A program made the translations under genes and the position numbers. Shown piece after piece: positions 43,915 through 53,491 of a stretch of 64,000 bases of DNA (its first letter is position 1; each line of letters begins with the position of its first letter). Source of the stretch: Firmicutes bacterium ADurb.Bin146 (GTDB lineage Bacteria; Bacillota; Clostridia; DUPQ01); NCBI GenBank assembly GCA_002070475.1, contig MWDI01000039.1:1-64000 (forward strand), given 5' to 3'. The notes under the pieces are model-generated. The model saw nothing but the letters and a program-made list of their open reading frames with translations. It was not told the origin of the DNA and searched no databases.

Positions 43915-45845
43915 GAATTATGACAGCTCACATATATGGATATGGAAAACTAGTAAATAAGACGTTTAACTTCAATGAAGGCATGAATTTAATACTTGGT
44001 TATAACGAGACAGGAAAAAGCACGCTTATGTCTTTCATAAAAGCTATGTTGTACGGTCATAAAAAGAATGAACGGGAAGGAAAAGACGGCTCAATTCCAG
44101 AGAACAGAAAATTTAAACCATGGGATACTGACAAATATGGAGGCTATCTGATAATAGAAAGTGATGACAAAAGAATATTAAGAGTAGAACGGGATTTTAA
44201 CAGTAAATCATTAACTGTATTTAATGAATATAACGAAGATATAACAAATGAATTTTCATACAGCAAGGAAAATGGCATGCTTGGACAGGATCTGCTGGGT
44301 ATGGATTTTGAATGTTTTACGAATTCATCATTTATGTGTCAAGACAAGAACCTATTATATCCTGAAGATAAAGAACACATAGCACAGAAACTAATGAATA
44401 TAAGTGAGTCAGGTGAAGAGGACGTTTCTGTTGTTGATGCATTAAAGAAACTGAAGGAAAGTGTTACTTTTCTTGGCAATGAGAGAACCAGCAAAAGAAA
44501 ATATAATATTTTGATTTCCCAGATGAATGAAGAGACAAGACAATTAAAAACAATGAAAGAAGACAACGAAAAATGCATTGAATACCTATCAGAAGCTGAA
44601 GACTTAAAAAAGGAAATAAAAAAGCTGGAGACAGAAGAGAAGCTCTGTGCAAGAAAAGAGATATTCGATAGTGTTAATAAAAGTACCAGAGAATATGAAA
44701 ATCTTGTTAAAAAAATTGAAGAAGTAGAGAATGAGCTTTCAGATGTAGATATTGATGCTTATAAAAAGAAGAGAGGTCAATTTAACTCTGATAAAAAAGA
44801 ATACGAAAATTATAAGGATCTACAAGAGATTAAAAAAGTCCTCTATGAAGAAGAAAAGAGGAATAGCAAAAATATAACCTTTTTCATCATATTTGGTGTT
44901 ATTGTTATTTCAGCTACAGCAGTCTTATCAGCATTAGTGGATATTTGGTTTATTTTCACTTCTTTAGCTGCTATACCATTTATTGTCTTGATACTTCTTC
45001 TTAGAAAAAAGAATCTAAGTTTAAATGAAGAAACAAAGCGAATTGAAGAGCTGATGGAAATTGAAAAGGAACTTGATCAGACAGAAGAAAGAATAAAAAA
45101 TGATAATTTAAAGAATGACATTTTGAAAAAATATCAAGAAATGCAAAAACAGATACTCGAACAACAGGATGTGCTGGACTATAACGCACTATTGGAAAAA
45201 GCAGAGGTTTACAGTCTAAAAACAGTAAAACCTTTATACAGCCGTGAACAGTGTATAGGTTTGATTCAGACAAAAAGAGAAAGGTTGGCAGTAGTAAATG
45301 CTCAACTTGACAGGTATGTGAAATCCGACGTACAGATAGCATCAAAACAGGAATTGATATCTGTTATAGGTGAACAGTTGAATTCATTAAAAGATACGCA
45401 AAAGGCTCTGGAATATGCAATTAGCGGCATAGAAGAAGCTTCGAAACAAATTAAAGAGGAAATAATCCCGAAAATGAATCAAAAAATGAGTGAATATCTC
45501 TACAGAATAACTGCTAATACACACAATAATTTATTAACGGGCAGTACTATGGACCTTAACACGGAACATAATAACTCAATACGTTCGGCATACAGTTTTT
45601 CTGATGGCACGCTAAGACAGATGTATTTGGCTTTCCGACTAGCTGCATCAAGAGTTTTTTCTTCCAGCAAAGTTACACCTATTTTTATGGATGAAACATT
45701 AGTATATTATGATAAAAACCGCAAGAAAAGCACATTTGATTTTTTATATGAACTGAGCAAGCATAATCAGATAATGTTTTTTGCAACAGATATAGAAGAA
45801 GAGCTATTATATAAAAAAGATATTACCGTTATTACGTTAAACTAA
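43911..45845 (+). CDS. SbcC/YhaN-like AAA ATPase with internal membrane segments
   Basis: The 644-residue protein is the ATPase partner of the preceding nuclease. Walker A is LGYNETGKST (residues 29-38) and the C-terminal part has YSFSDGTLRQMYLAFRLA (signature) and PIFMDETLVYYD (Walker B). Between are coiled-coil helices. Two hydrophobic segments occupy about residues 323-365, so the coil is interrupted by a membrane hairpin, as in Bacillus YhaN, but the whole is much shorter than that protein (which is over 900 residues). Role in DNA end processing is inferred from the family. Confidence 0.82.
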   Translation: MRIMTAHIYGYGKLVNKTFNFNEGMNLILGYNETGKSTLMSFIKAMLYGHKKNEREGKDGSIPENRKFKPWDTDKYGGYLIIESDDKRILRVERDFNSKSLTVFNEYNEDITNEFSYSKENGMLGQDLLGMDFECFTNSSFMCQDKNLLYPEDKEHIAQKLMNISESGEEDVSVVDALKKLKESVTFLGNERTSKRKYNILISQMNEETRQLKTMKEDNEKCIEYLSEAEDLKKEIKKLETEEKLCARKEIFDSVNKSTREYENLVKKIEEVENELSDVDIDAYKKKRGQFNSDKKEYENYKDLQEIKKVLYEEEKRNSKNITFFIIFGVIVISATAVLSALVDIWFIFTSLAAIPFIVLILLLRKKNLSLNEETKRIEELMEIEKELDQTEERIKNDNLKNDILKKYQEMQKQILEQQDVLDYNALLEKAEVYSLKTVKPLYSREQCIGLIQTKRERLAVVNAQLDRYVKSDVQIASKQELISVIGEQLNSLKDTQKALEYAISGIEEASKQIKEEIIPKMNQKMSEYLYRITANTHNNLLTGSTMDLNTEHNNSIRSAYSFSDGTLRQMYLAFRLAASRVFSSSKVTPIFMDETLVYYDKNRKKSTFDFLYELSKHNQIMFFATDIEEELLYKKDITVITLN

Positions 45846-45855
45846 TTATGTGAAA

Positions 45856-47061
45856 TTATTTCAAACTGAAATTTCTCAAAAACTCTACTTTACAAGTACA
45901 ATCTTTACCATTATTGACACCTGTATCTTTACATATATCGCAATCGTATTTTCTGACAAGATAATCATCAGGAATGTTATTGTGTTTAAACAATAGCGCC
46001 ATCTCATAATTTTTGTTTTTGATATCTTCTGCTATAGCTTTCTTATCAGGAGAAAAGGCTTGTTTAAAATGAAGATCATTTATCTCATTATACAGTTTCT
46101 CAATTTGTGGGGACTTTTTGAATATTTCTGCTTTCCTGCTCTCAAAAATCATGGAATTTTTCATGTTGATGCTTTGATAATGTTCCGAAACCATCATACG
46201 AAGTTCATTTGGTGACAGATCCTTAATAGCTTTTTCTTTCTCCAGGTCGTCTATGTTTTTAAACTCATTTTCATACCAGTTTGAGAGTATCTTATCTACG
46301 TATGCTATATTAGGATTCGATATTTTGACAGTTTTCTTTAGTGCTTCTTCAATTATTTCAAAACTGTACCGGTATTCATTGAACCATTTATTTATTAAAT
46401 CTGTTTCGTATTGAGTGAATGCTGTTTTTCTATTTAAAGCCTTTAGTATTTTATTCTGTATGTCTTTCATTTTATCGCGTTCATTGAACAATGCTTCAAG
46501 ATCAAACACTGTCTTAACTCCGTTTTCGAACCAATCTTTTGCTACAGTTTCAATATAGTTGCGTGTTAAAGCTCCTTTTTCATTACTAATGGAAAACAGC
46601 ATTAGCATAACAGGATCTTCAAATCTGTATTTTTTGAACCACTGTTCTATGCATCCGTACATATATATTGGCATGTTCCCATCGAAAAATTGATCATTAA
46701 TTGCGGATATTACAGATTCCTTTTCGCCAAGATCATCCGGTTTAATAGATGTTCTTTCTTTATAGAGCCTGTCTATCTCAATTGCTTTTATATCATTTAT
46801 AAAAATATCCCGTCCGCTAACAGATATAAGGTGTTTCTTAGTAAGTTCGTCAAGAATAATAGCAAGCTCTGACTCATCAATATCCAGACGTCTGATGATT
46901 TTAAACATATCCATGGATCTTTCTGTTTTTTCGACAAAACAACAGAATGTATATACCTTTACAGCTTGTGCTGAAAGCAATGGAAGATATTCAGATAAGA
47001 AGATGTCTGGTATCAATGTGTCAGAATATAGTATGGATTTACTGTCAAATTTATCTCTCAT
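45856..47061 (-). CDS. DnaD-domain replication protein with C-terminal zinc-binding motif
   Basis: The ATG at 47061 (GAAGGAAATAACC upstream) gives 401 residues; the frame extends 15 codons further without a good site. An N-terminal winged-helix domain (LSAQAVKVYTFCCFVEK) is followed by two DnaD-like helical units, the first with WFKKYRFEDPVMLMLFSI and the second with WFNEYRYSFEIIEEALKKT and IAYVDKILSNWYEN. DnaD helps load the replicative helicase. The C-terminus CDICKDTGVNNGKDCTCK looks like the zinc motif that begins DnaC/DnaI-type helicase loaders, yet no dnaC gene follows. It converges on the yhaN gene. Confidence 0.8.
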   Translation of the reverse strand: MRDKFDSKSILYSDTLIPDIFLSEYLPLLSAQAVKVYTFCCFVEKTERSMDMFKIIRRLDIDESELAIILDELTKKHLISVSGRDIFINDIKAIEIDRLYKERTSIKPDDLGEKESVISAINDQFFDGNMPIYMYGCIEQWFKKYRFEDPVMLMLFSISNEKGALTRNYIETVAKDWFENGVKTVFDLEALFNERDKMKDIQNKILKALNRKTAFTQYETDLINKWFNEYRYSFEIIEEALKKTVKISNPNIAYVDKILSNWYENEFKNIDDLEKEKAIKDLSPNELRMMVSEHYQSINMKNSMIFESRKAEIFKKSPQIEKLYNEINDLHFKQAFSPDKKAIAEDIKNKNYEMALLFKHNNIPDDYLVRKYDCDICKDTGVNNGKDCTCKVEFLRNFSLK

Positions 47062-47153
47062 GGTTATTTCCTTCGTTTGACTATTATATATAAAAAAACA
47101 ATTCAAGTAAACCGATATAAAACATATATATTTAATATGAGTATAAAAGAATC

Positions 47154-47182
47154 TTGAAAATATATGAAAAAAGTATTACTAT
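47154..47182 (+). promoter_or_regulatory. Promoter of tRNA-Arg
   Basis: TTGAAA (47154-47159), a 17-base spacer and TACTAT (47177-47182), ten bases before the tRNA. Confidence 0.55.
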
Positions 47183-47192
47183 ACATGTGCGT

Positions 47193-47269
47193 GCGCCTGT
47201 AGCTCAATTGGATAGAGCGTTTGACTACGGATCAAAAGGTTGGGGATTCGATCTCTCTCGGGCGCGCCA
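47193..47269 (+). tRNA. tRNA-Arg (anticodon ACG)
   Basis: A 77-base class I tRNA: acceptor GCGCCTG pairs with CGGGCGC (one G-T), the discriminator is G and CCA is encoded at 47267-47269. The anticodon stem-loop TTTGACTACGGATCAAA gives ACG, read as inosine-containing ICG for CGN arginine codons. The T-stem has two G-T pairs (GGGGA with TCTCT), weaker than usual. Confidence 0.93.
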
Positions 47270-47272
47270 GGT

Positions 47273-47306
47273 AAAAAGGATATACTGGAATGTATGTCCT
47301 TTTTTA
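47273..47306 (+). terminator. Terminator of tRNA-Arg
   Basis: An AAAAAGGA … TCCTTTTTT hairpin, extended by a partial ATAC/GTAT stem, four bases after the tRNA. Confidence 0.75.
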
Positions 47307-47423
47307 TAACAATAGATAAAAATTTCACATTTTACTGAATAATGATAAAAATAATTATGTATTTATCTGTACTTCTTGGCAACAATCTGGATTCTATACA
47401 AGATTTATGATGATAGGAAGTAG

Positions 47424-47573
47424 CAGGAGGTTTCTTTAATACTTGACGATATAAGGAAATGTTTAAGTGAAAGAATGCAAGTATACTTTTCATTTACTGA
47501 TAATAAGGACATTACATATGACGAATATGCTTTTATCATTAAAGAGGATAATTTAAAATTGTATATCAGATAA
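47424..47573 (+). pseudogene. Decayed C-terminal fragment of a paralogue of the next lipoprotein
   Basis: The frame from 47424 reads QEVSLILDDIRKCLSERMQV then YFSFTDNKDITYDEYAFII and ends at TAA 47571-47573. It matches, residue for residue in most places, the last 50 residues of the lipoprotein encoded at 47734-48534 (QEVPMKLNDIKGCLSERMQV, FMSFTEDASMTYEEYATTI). The codon just before the fragment is TAG where the intact gene has a glutamine codon, and no signal peptide or start precedes it. This is a remnant of a tandem duplication. The rest of the 463-base gap holds the tRNA terminator and the next promoter. Confidence 0.8.
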
Positions 47574-47650
47574 ACATAATAATTTTAATGGTTATTATAA
47601 TTTTCCTATTAAATATCACATAAACAATATAATGTAATCATTAAAACGGA

Positions 47651-47679
47651 TTTACAATCAAACCCATAAGTTGTATAAT
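47651..47679 (+). promoter_or_regulatory. Promoter of the 47.7 kb lipoprotein
   Basis: TTTACA (47651-47656), a 17-base spacer and perfect TATAAT (47674-47679); a GGGAGGAATAA ribosome binding site precedes the ATG at 47734. Confidence 0.75.
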
Positions 47680-47733
47680 ATTTATACTGATTAATTTATG
47701 CAAAAGTGCTCTATAAGGGTATGGGAGGAATAA

Positions 47734-48534
47734 ATGAGAAAAAAATTAGTTGTATTAGTAGCAGTAATTCTTGTATTGGGTTTTGTGATGGGGCTTACTT
47801 CATGTACTCCTTACGAAAAGAGACCAAAGCCATCTATCAACACGGCAAATGCATTAGAAGACAAATATATAATTAAAGAAATAGAATATACCATTGCTAC
47901 ATATGGTGGAGATCCTATTCTGAAACCTACTGTTTCTCAGTTTAACAACATAAGCAGGCAGAAGACATTGAATGCAAGATTAAGTGCATTTAATGAAATG
48001 GTAGGAAGAGATCCTGTTGAAGATAGAAACGAACAGCTTTATCAGTCATATAAAATACACCAAATGAACTATTACATATTTTCTTGTGAGTATTTTACGG
48101 CTTTCGACACAACAACAACTAACAAAGGCGTTAATATGATTATTGGGTCAGAGATAGACGGAACTCTTCTTATGAATTTCCCTGCTCTGCTCGGTAACAA
48201 CCAGGATTCAGATTCATGGCTGGAATTCCTTATATTCTTTGAAGAAGCAAGAATTGCAGCTGGAGCAAAAGAGATAACAAAGCAATACATGGCTACTGAT
48301 AATGTCAGTTTTGTTTTTGAAGGAGAGGATCTTACTGACCTTACACTCCGCGTTCTTTATAAAGCCCCAGATGATACAGAACAGCAGGAAGTACCAATGA
48401 AGCTGAATGATATAAAAGGTTGTCTATCGGAAAGAATGCAGGTATTTATGTCATTTACTGAAGATGCATCAATGACATATGAAGAATATGCCACTACAAT
48501 CTCAGAATATAACCTGACAATAGCATCCGAATAA
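47734..48534 (+). CDS. Putative lipoprotein of unknown function
   Basis: The 266-residue protein starts with a lipoprotein-type signal (RKKLVVLVAVILVLGFVMG then LTSC, the likely lipobox cysteine at 24). The mature part is acidic, threonine-rich in the middle (DTTTTNKG), with no domain I recognise. A C-terminal segment QEVPMKLNDIKGCLSERMQV is duplicated in a decayed copy just upstream. It has its own promoter and a strong terminator, so it is monocistronic. Location on the outer membrane face is inferred from the signal. Confidence 0.7.
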   Translation: MRKKLVVLVAVILVLGFVMGLTSCTPYEKRPKPSINTANALEDKYIIKEIEYTIATYGGDPILKPTVSQFNNISRQKTLNARLSAFNEMVGRDPVEDRNEQLYQSYKIHQMNYYIFSCEYFTAFDTTTTNKGVNMIIGSEIDGTLLMNFPALLGNNQDSDSWLEFLIFFEEARIAAGAKEITKQYMATDNVSFVFEGEDLTDLTLRVLYKAPDDTEQQEVPMKLNDIKGCLSERMQVFMSFTEDASMTYEEYATTISEYNLTIASE

Positions 48535-48552
48535 GATAATACAGAATAAGAC

Positions 48553-48580
48553 AAAAAGGACATGTAATGTCCTTTTTTTT
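48553..48580 (+). terminator. Terminator after the lipoprotein gene
   Basis: A perfect 11-base stem AAAAAGGACAT/ATGTCCTTTTT with a three-base loop and a run of eight T's. It separates the lipoprotein from the rnf operon. Confidence 0.88.
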
Positions 48581-48629
48581 CTGTCTATAACAGTATATAA
48601 TATTAATATTAATAAGTGTGAGGGTGTGG

Positions 48630-49946
48630 ATGATAAAAAAATTTAAGAACATAAAAGGTGGAGTTACCTTGCCTCACAAGAAAGGTACTTCTGAAATTCC
48701 TACCGAAAAATTCCCAATCCCGAAACTAGTAGAAATCCCCATGCAACAGCATATCGGAGCCTGCTGCGAAGTGCTTGTTAACAAAGGAGATTATGTGTAT
48801 GTAGGACAGGTTTTGGGGGATACGGAGAAATTCGTATCTGCACCGATACATTCAAGCGTATCCGGAAAAGTTACACAGATAAAGGATATAACACTTTATA
48901 ACGGCGCAAAATCAGTGAGTATAGTAATTGAAACAGATGGGAATCAAAATTTGCTGCCTGGCATATCAAAACCTGATATAGCAACAAAAGAAAAATTTCT
49001 TAAAGCAGTTCGTAGCAGTGGTCTGACAGGACTTGGAGGAGCAGGCTTTCCTGCTCATATCAAGCTGGATACAAAAGAGAAAATCCCTGAAGCCCTTATT
49101 GTAAATGCAGTAGAGTGCGAACCCTACATTACCTGCGATTACAGAGCTATTATCGAAGAAGGCAATGAAATAGTAAAAGGGGTGAAACTAATACTGGAAA
49201 AATTATCTATACCAAAAGCATACATTGCATTGGAGGATAATAAACCGGAAGCTTTCAATCTTCTTAAGGAACTTGTAAAACAGGATGCTAGAATAGAAGT
49301 AGTAATGCTTGCTACAAAATATCCTCAAGGAGCAGAAAAAATGCTCATTTATGCCTTAACTGGTAGAGAAGTACCAATGAACGGATTACCGATTGATATA
49401 GGCGTAGTTGTAATGAATGTAACTAGTGTATTGGCGTTGTTTAAATACTGTGAGACGGGTATACCATTGGTTTCAAGAAGACTTACTGTTGACGGAAGCG
49501 GTGTGATGGAAAAAGGTAATTACCATGTTGTTTTCGGTACATACATTAAAGATATATTTGAATACTGCCAAGGTGACTATCAAAAAACCTTGAAAGTGCT
49601 TTGTGGAGGACCCATGATGGGAATAACCGCAGAAAGTTATGAATCTCCAATGATAAAACAAAATAATGCATTTTTGTTTATGACGCAAGAAGATCTTGAT
49701 TTCATTGAAGAAACTGCTTGTATCAGATGTGGAAGATGTATAGATGCATGCCCAATGGGTCTTATGCCTTTAACATTAAACAAATATGCTTTAGCGAAAA
49801 TGACTGAAGAATTGCAGAAATACAATATAATGAACTGTATAGAATGCGGATCTTGTTCGTATGTATGTCCAGCAAAGCGACACTTGGTACAATCTTTCCG
49901 TTTAGGAAAAGAGCTTCTTAAGAAAGCGAAGGTGAAAAATGGATAA
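48630..49946 (+). CDS. rnfC: Rnf complex subunit C
   Basis: First gene of a six-gene operon for the Rnf complex, which couples electron flow from reduced ferredoxin to NAD+ with Na+ or H+ export and is a main energy-conserving pump in Clostridia. The ATG at 48630 follows GAGGG; GTG codons a few positions upstream are alternatives. The 438-residue protein has the NADH/FMN-type region (SSGLTGLGGAGFPAHIKL, VNAVECEPYITCDYRAI) and two 4Fe-4S motifs, CIRCGRCIDACPMGL and CIECGSCSYVCPAKR. It overlaps rnfD by 8 bases. Confidence 0.95.
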   Translation: MIKKFKNIKGGVTLPHKKGTSEIPTEKFPIPKLVEIPMQQHIGACCEVLVNKGDYVYVGQVLGDTEKFVSAPIHSSVSGKVTQIKDITLYNGAKSVSIVIETDGNQNLLPGISKPDIATKEKFLKAVRSSGLTGLGGAGFPAHIKLDTKEKIPEALIVNAVECEPYITCDYRAIIEEGNEIVKGVKLILEKLSIPKAYIALEDNKPEAFNLLKELVKQDARIEVVMLATKYPQGAEKMLIYALTGREVPMNGLPIDIGVVVMNVTSVLALFKYCETGIPLVSRRLTVDGSGVMEKGNYHVVFGTYIKDIFEYCQGDYQKTLKVLCGGPMMGITAESYESPMIKQNNAFLFMTQEDLDFIEETACIRCGRCIDACPMGLMPLTLNKYALAKMTEELQKYNIMNCIECGSCSYVCPAKRHLVQSFRLGKELLKKAKVKNG

Positions 49947-50859
49947 ATTAATTGTGTCATCCTCACCTCATATTAAAGCTAAAAGCACAACAGCAAGAAT
50001 AATGCTTGACGTTATAATCGCATTAATGCCGACAGCGATACTGTCAATATATTACTTTTCATATGTAGCTGCTCTCATTATAGTGACATCTGTGTCGTCT
50101 TGTGTATTGTTTGAATATCTTTTCAATCTGATAACAAAGAAAAAGCATTCTGAAACAGACCTTTCCTGTGTTGTTACAGGATTAATACTTGCTTTAAATA
50201 TGCCTCCTTTAAAATCATCGATTATATTAAGTATTATAGGAGCATTTATAGCAATAGTGGTTATAAAGATGCTATTTGGCGGAATAGGCCAAAATATATT
50301 CAACCCAGCTGCATCTGCAAGATTGTTTTTGACCGCATCATTTTCTTCATTAATGACCGTATATGTTGCTCCGTTAACTGATGGTGTAACAGCAGCTACT
50401 CCTTTAGCAATATCTGAAGGAGAGGCTTTACCATCATATCTTGATTTATTTTTAGGAAAAACGGCGGGAAGTCTGGGAGAAACAGCTGCAGTTACTTTGA
50501 TAGCTGGTGGTATATATCTTATTATAAGAAAAGTCATTTCTTGGGAGATACCGGTAACATATATAGCAACAGTTGCTTTATTAAGTTTACTTTTTGGACA
50601 AGACCCTCTTTATTGCATTCTTGCTGGGGGATTGATGATAGGTTCAATATATATGGCAACAGATTATACTACAAGCCCGATGACCACAAAAGGAAAACTT
50701 ATTTTTGCAGCAGGTTTAGGAATTATGACTGCAAGTATAAGGAGGTTCGGGTCTAATACTGAAGGTGTTGCATATTCATTAATATTTATGAATGCGCTTG
50801 TCCCTTTAATAGATAAATTTACGGCAGTGAAGACATTTGGGAGGGTAAAGAAGAAATGA
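49939..50859 (+). CDS. rnfD: Rnf complex subunit D
   Basis: The 306-residue membrane subunit carries covalently bound FMN in characterised homologues. It begins IVSSSPHIKAKSTTARIMLD, has the GGIGQNIFNPAASARLFL loop, and the candidate FMN threonine in DGVTAATPLA. The C-terminal KTFGRVKKK is cytoplasmic. It overlaps rnfC (8 bases) and rnfG (4 bases), indicating translational coupling. Confidence 0.94.
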   Translation: MDKLIVSSSPHIKAKSTTARIMLDVIIALMPTAILSIYYFSYVAALIIVTSVSSCVLFEYLFNLITKKKHSETDLSCVVTGLILALNMPPLKSSIILSIIGAFIAIVVIKMLFGGIGQNIFNPAASARLFLTASFSSLMTVYVAPLTDGVTAATPLAISEGEALPSYLDLFLGKTAGSLGETAAVTLIAGGIYLIIRKVISWEIPVTYIATVALLSLLFGQDPLYCILAGGLMIGSIYMATDYTTSPMTTKGKLIFAAGLGIMTASIRRFGSNTEGVAYSLIFMNALVPLIDKFTAVKTFGRVKKK

Positions 50860-51389
50860 AAAAACACGTAGCTCCTATACTAAGTCTTTTCCTTATAACT
50901 GTATGCGTTGTCGGACTGCTTGCGCTTACTAATCATTTTACTGACAGAGCTATTAAAGCCAAAGAAAGGACAGAAGCTGAGAAAGCGATGAGTATGGTTC
51001 TTGCCGATGGTGCTCCTTTTACAGATATTTCCGAGGATGTGCAGAAACTGAATATCAGTACAAAAGCAAGAATAAAAAGCGTAGATAAAAGTGATAAAGG
51101 ATATGTTTTTACTATAATAACCAAAGCTTATGGTGGAGACATGGTGGTGTTTGTTGGCATAAATAATGAAGGCAAGGTCGAGAACATTATGCTTGGAGAA
51201 AATCAGGAAACCCCTAATCTTGGAAAGAAAGCTGAACTTCCTGAGTTTACTTCACAGTTTATAGGGCTTACTGGTGAAGATAAAATATCGGAAAAAATAG
51301 ATTACATAACAAGAGCTACAGTTACCACTGATGCTGTCATTTCAGCAGTGGAAAGCGCTCTAATTATATATGCAGAGGTGGTAAAATGA
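50856..51389 (+). CDS. rnfG: Rnf complex subunit G
   Basis: The 177-residue subunit has one N-terminal membrane helix (LSLFLITVCVVGLLALT) and an outer FMN-binding domain. The flavinylation motif is ITRATVTTDAVISAVESA, with the acceptor threonine in the TVTTDAV part. GENQETPNLGKKAE is also typical. It overlaps rnfD and rnfE by 4 bases each. Confidence 0.93.
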   Translation: MKKHVAPILSLFLITVCVVGLLALTNHFTDRAIKAKERTEAEKAMSMVLADGAPFTDISEDVQKLNISTKARIKSVDKSDKGYVFTIITKAYGGDMVVFVGINNEGKVENIMLGENQETPNLGKKAELPEFTSQFIGLTGEDKISEKIDYITRATVTTDAVISAVESALIIYAEVVK

Positions 51390-52048
51390 AAAACAGATCT
51401 TTGCAGGAACTATCAAAAGGAATATTCAAGGAGAATCCAACATTTATTCTTGTTTTAGGTATGTGTCCTACATTAGCTATATCGACAACAGCTGAAAATT
51501 CTTTTATGATGGGTATTGCTGCTACAGCAGTACTTGTTTTATCAAACGTACTTATATCCCTTTTAAGGAAGCTTATACCGGACTCGGTAAGAATACCAGC
51601 ATATATTACTGTGATAGCCGGATTCGTTACTATTGTGCAGCTATTGATGCAAGCATTCCTTCCAGACTTAAATAAAGCTTTAGGAATATACATTCCGCTA
51701 ATAGTAGTTAACTGCATAATTTTAGCAAGAGCAGAAGCTTTTGCAGGCAAGAATAATCCATGGTACTCATTACTCGATGGTCTTGGAATGGGATTAGGGT
51801 TTACCTTATCCCTTACAGTAATAGGTACTATTAGAGAATTTTTAGGTAATGGTTCGATTTTCGGACAGCAGATTATAAAGAATATACCTATGCCGGCCTT
51901 GTTTGTAACACCTGCAGGAGCATTTTTAGTTCTTGGGTCGCTGATGGCTTTAATAAGCGCAATAACTCATAAGAAAACTGAAATTAAAGACTGTTCGGAA
52001 TGCCCTATGCAGTGCATGTCAAAAAATGAGAAAGGAAAATGCTTATGA
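51386..52048 (+). CDS. rnfE: Rnf complex subunit E
   Basis: The 220-residue membrane subunit has about six helices and the family landmarks [37 protein letters not shown] and a loop [12 protein letters not shown]. With RnfA it forms the transmembrane core of the pump. The C-terminus has extra cysteines (CSECPMQC), a feature of unknown meaning. It overlaps rnfG by 4 bases and rnfA by 4 bases when rnfA starts at 52045. Confidence 0.94.
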   Translation: MKNRSLQELSKGIFKENPTFILVLGMCPTLAISTTAENSFMMGIAATAVLVLSNVLISLLRKLIPDSVRIPAYITVIAGFVTIVQLLMQAFLPDLNKALGIYIPLIVVNCIILARAEAFAGKNNPWYSLLDGLGMGLGFTLSLTVIGTIREFLGNGSIFGQQIIKNIPMPALFVTPAGAFLVLGSLMALISAITHKKTEIKDCSECPMQCMSKNEKGKCL

Positions 52049-52638
52049 GCGGTGACACATTTAAACTTATTATATACATAACCTTTGGATCTATACTTAT
52101 GAATAACTTTGTGCTGACTAATTTTTTAGGAATCTGTCCATTTTTAGGAGTATCCAAAAAACTAAGTTCAGCTATAGGAATGGGATTAGCCGTCATATTT
52201 GTAATGACGATTGCTTCTGTAGTGACTTACCTTACAAACACGTATCTTCTTGTACCTAACAGCCTAGAATATTTGCAGACATTGGCATTCATACTGGTAA
52301 TAGCGGGACTAGTTCAGTTTATAGAGATGTTTTTAAAGAAGTCAGTACCCTCTTTATATAACTCATTAGGCATATACCTTCCCCTTATAACGACTAACTG
52401 TGCAGTGTTAGGTGTTGCCTTGCTGAATGTGCAGAATAATTATAATTTGTGGCAAAGCGCATTGTATGGCGCTTCAGCAGGTGCTGGATTCATGCTTGCT
52501 ACATTAATTTTTGCAGGAATAAGAGAAAGACTGGATTTAAATGATATACCAAAATACTTTAAAGGCTTACCCATAGCGCTTATAACAGCGGCATTTCTCT
52601 CTATGGCATTTACAGGATTTAAAGGAATATTCGGGTGA
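52045..52638 (+). CDS. rnfA: Rnf complex subunit A
   Basis: The start at ATG 52045 lies 8 bases after AAAGGA and overlaps the rnfE stop (ATGA). An ATG at 52039 is too close to that site. The 197-residue membrane subunit is homologous to RnfE, with [20 protein letters not shown] and [19 protein letters not shown]. It forms the inner-membrane core with RnfE, where a 2Fe-2S cluster is coordinated by cysteines of both subunits in known structures; the matching cysteines are present. Confidence 0.94.
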   Translation: MSGDTFKLIIYITFGSILMNNFVLTNFLGICPFLGVSKKLSSAIGMGLAVIFVMTIASVVTYLTNTYLLVPNSLEYLQTLAFILVIAGLVQFIEMFLKKSVPSLYNSLGIYLPLITTNCAVLGVALLNVQNNYNLWQSALYGASAGAGFMLATLIFAGIRERLDLNDIPKYFKGLPIALITAAFLSMAFTGFKGIFG

Positions 52639-52646
52639 GGTGAAAA

Positions 52647-53441
52647 ATGCTTAAAGAAATACTAATCCCAGTGGTTATATTGGGAGGAATAGGCTTGTTT
52701 TTTGGAATAGCGCTTACAATAGCAAGCAGAGTGTTTGAAGTAAAGAAAAATGAAAAAGAAGAAAAGATAAGGCAGATACTCCCAGGAGCAAATTGTGGTG
52801 CATGTGGCTATGCGGGATGTGATTTATATGCAAATGCGGTAGCAGAGGGTAAAGCTGAAGGTAATCTTTGCATACCCGGCACAAACACGACAGCAATAAA
52901 AATTGGTGAAATACTTGGTATTAAAGTGGAAACACAAAAGACAAGAGTAATGAGAGCATTGTGCTGTCCTGATGTAACAAAGAAATTTGAATATTCCGGT
53001 ATTAAGACATGTGCATCAGCAAACCTGGCATACAGAGGTGAAAATTCCTGTAATTATTCCTGCCTTGGGTATGGAGACTGTGTTGTCGTCTGTCCTCATG
53101 ATGCGATAATGATGAAAGATGGTGTTCCAATAATTGACCCTATGTTATGTACCGAATGCGGTCTTTGTGCAAAGGCATGCCCAAAAAATTTAATAAGATA
53201 TGTAATAGGAGAATACGGATATGTTGTAGCCTGCGTAAGCCAAGATAATGCGAAAGTAACTAATAAAAGCTGCAAGAATGGATGTATAGCATGCAAGCTA
53301 TGCGAAAAAGCTTGTGAAGATGATGCCATACATGTAGTTAACAATGTTGCAAGCATAGATTATGATAAATGCACAGTCTGTGGCAAGTGTTATGAGGTTT
53401 GTCCCAAGAAGATAATTAAAAAGTTCTATTCAAGCTACTAA
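52647..53441 (+). CDS. rnfB: Rnf complex subunit B (ferredoxin-accepting)
   Basis: The 264-residue subunit receives electrons from ferredoxin. An N-terminal membrane helix (about 5-25) is followed by the Fe-S motif GANCGACGYAGCDLYANAV and then two pairs of ferredoxin motifs: CLGYGDCVVVCPHDAI, CTECGLCAKACPKNL, CIACKLCEKACEDDAI and CTVCGKCYEVCPKK. It is the last gene of the operon (order C-D-G-E-A-B, as usual in Clostridia). Confidence 0.95.
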   Translation: MLKEILIPVVILGGIGLFFGIALTIASRVFEVKKNEKEEKIRQILPGANCGACGYAGCDLYANAVAEGKAEGNLCIPGTNTTAIKIGEILGIKVETQKTRVMRALCCPDVTKKFEYSGIKTCASANLAYRGENSCNYSCLGYGDCVVVCPHDAIMMKDGVPIIDPMLCTECGLCAKACPKNLIRYVIGEYGYVVACVSQDNAKVTNKSCKNGCIACKLCEKACEDDAIHVVNNVASIDYDKCTVCGKCYEVCPKKIIKKFYSSY

Positions 53442-53491
53442 TAATTTGTGGTAAAATATGAAAACAGGTTTATAAAAAGGAGTACTAGTCA

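Noticed and set aside
50052..50537. Minus-strand 161-codon frame inside rnfD
   Set aside because: Fully covered by rnfD, which is part of a contiguous operon; composition is that of an antisense reading.
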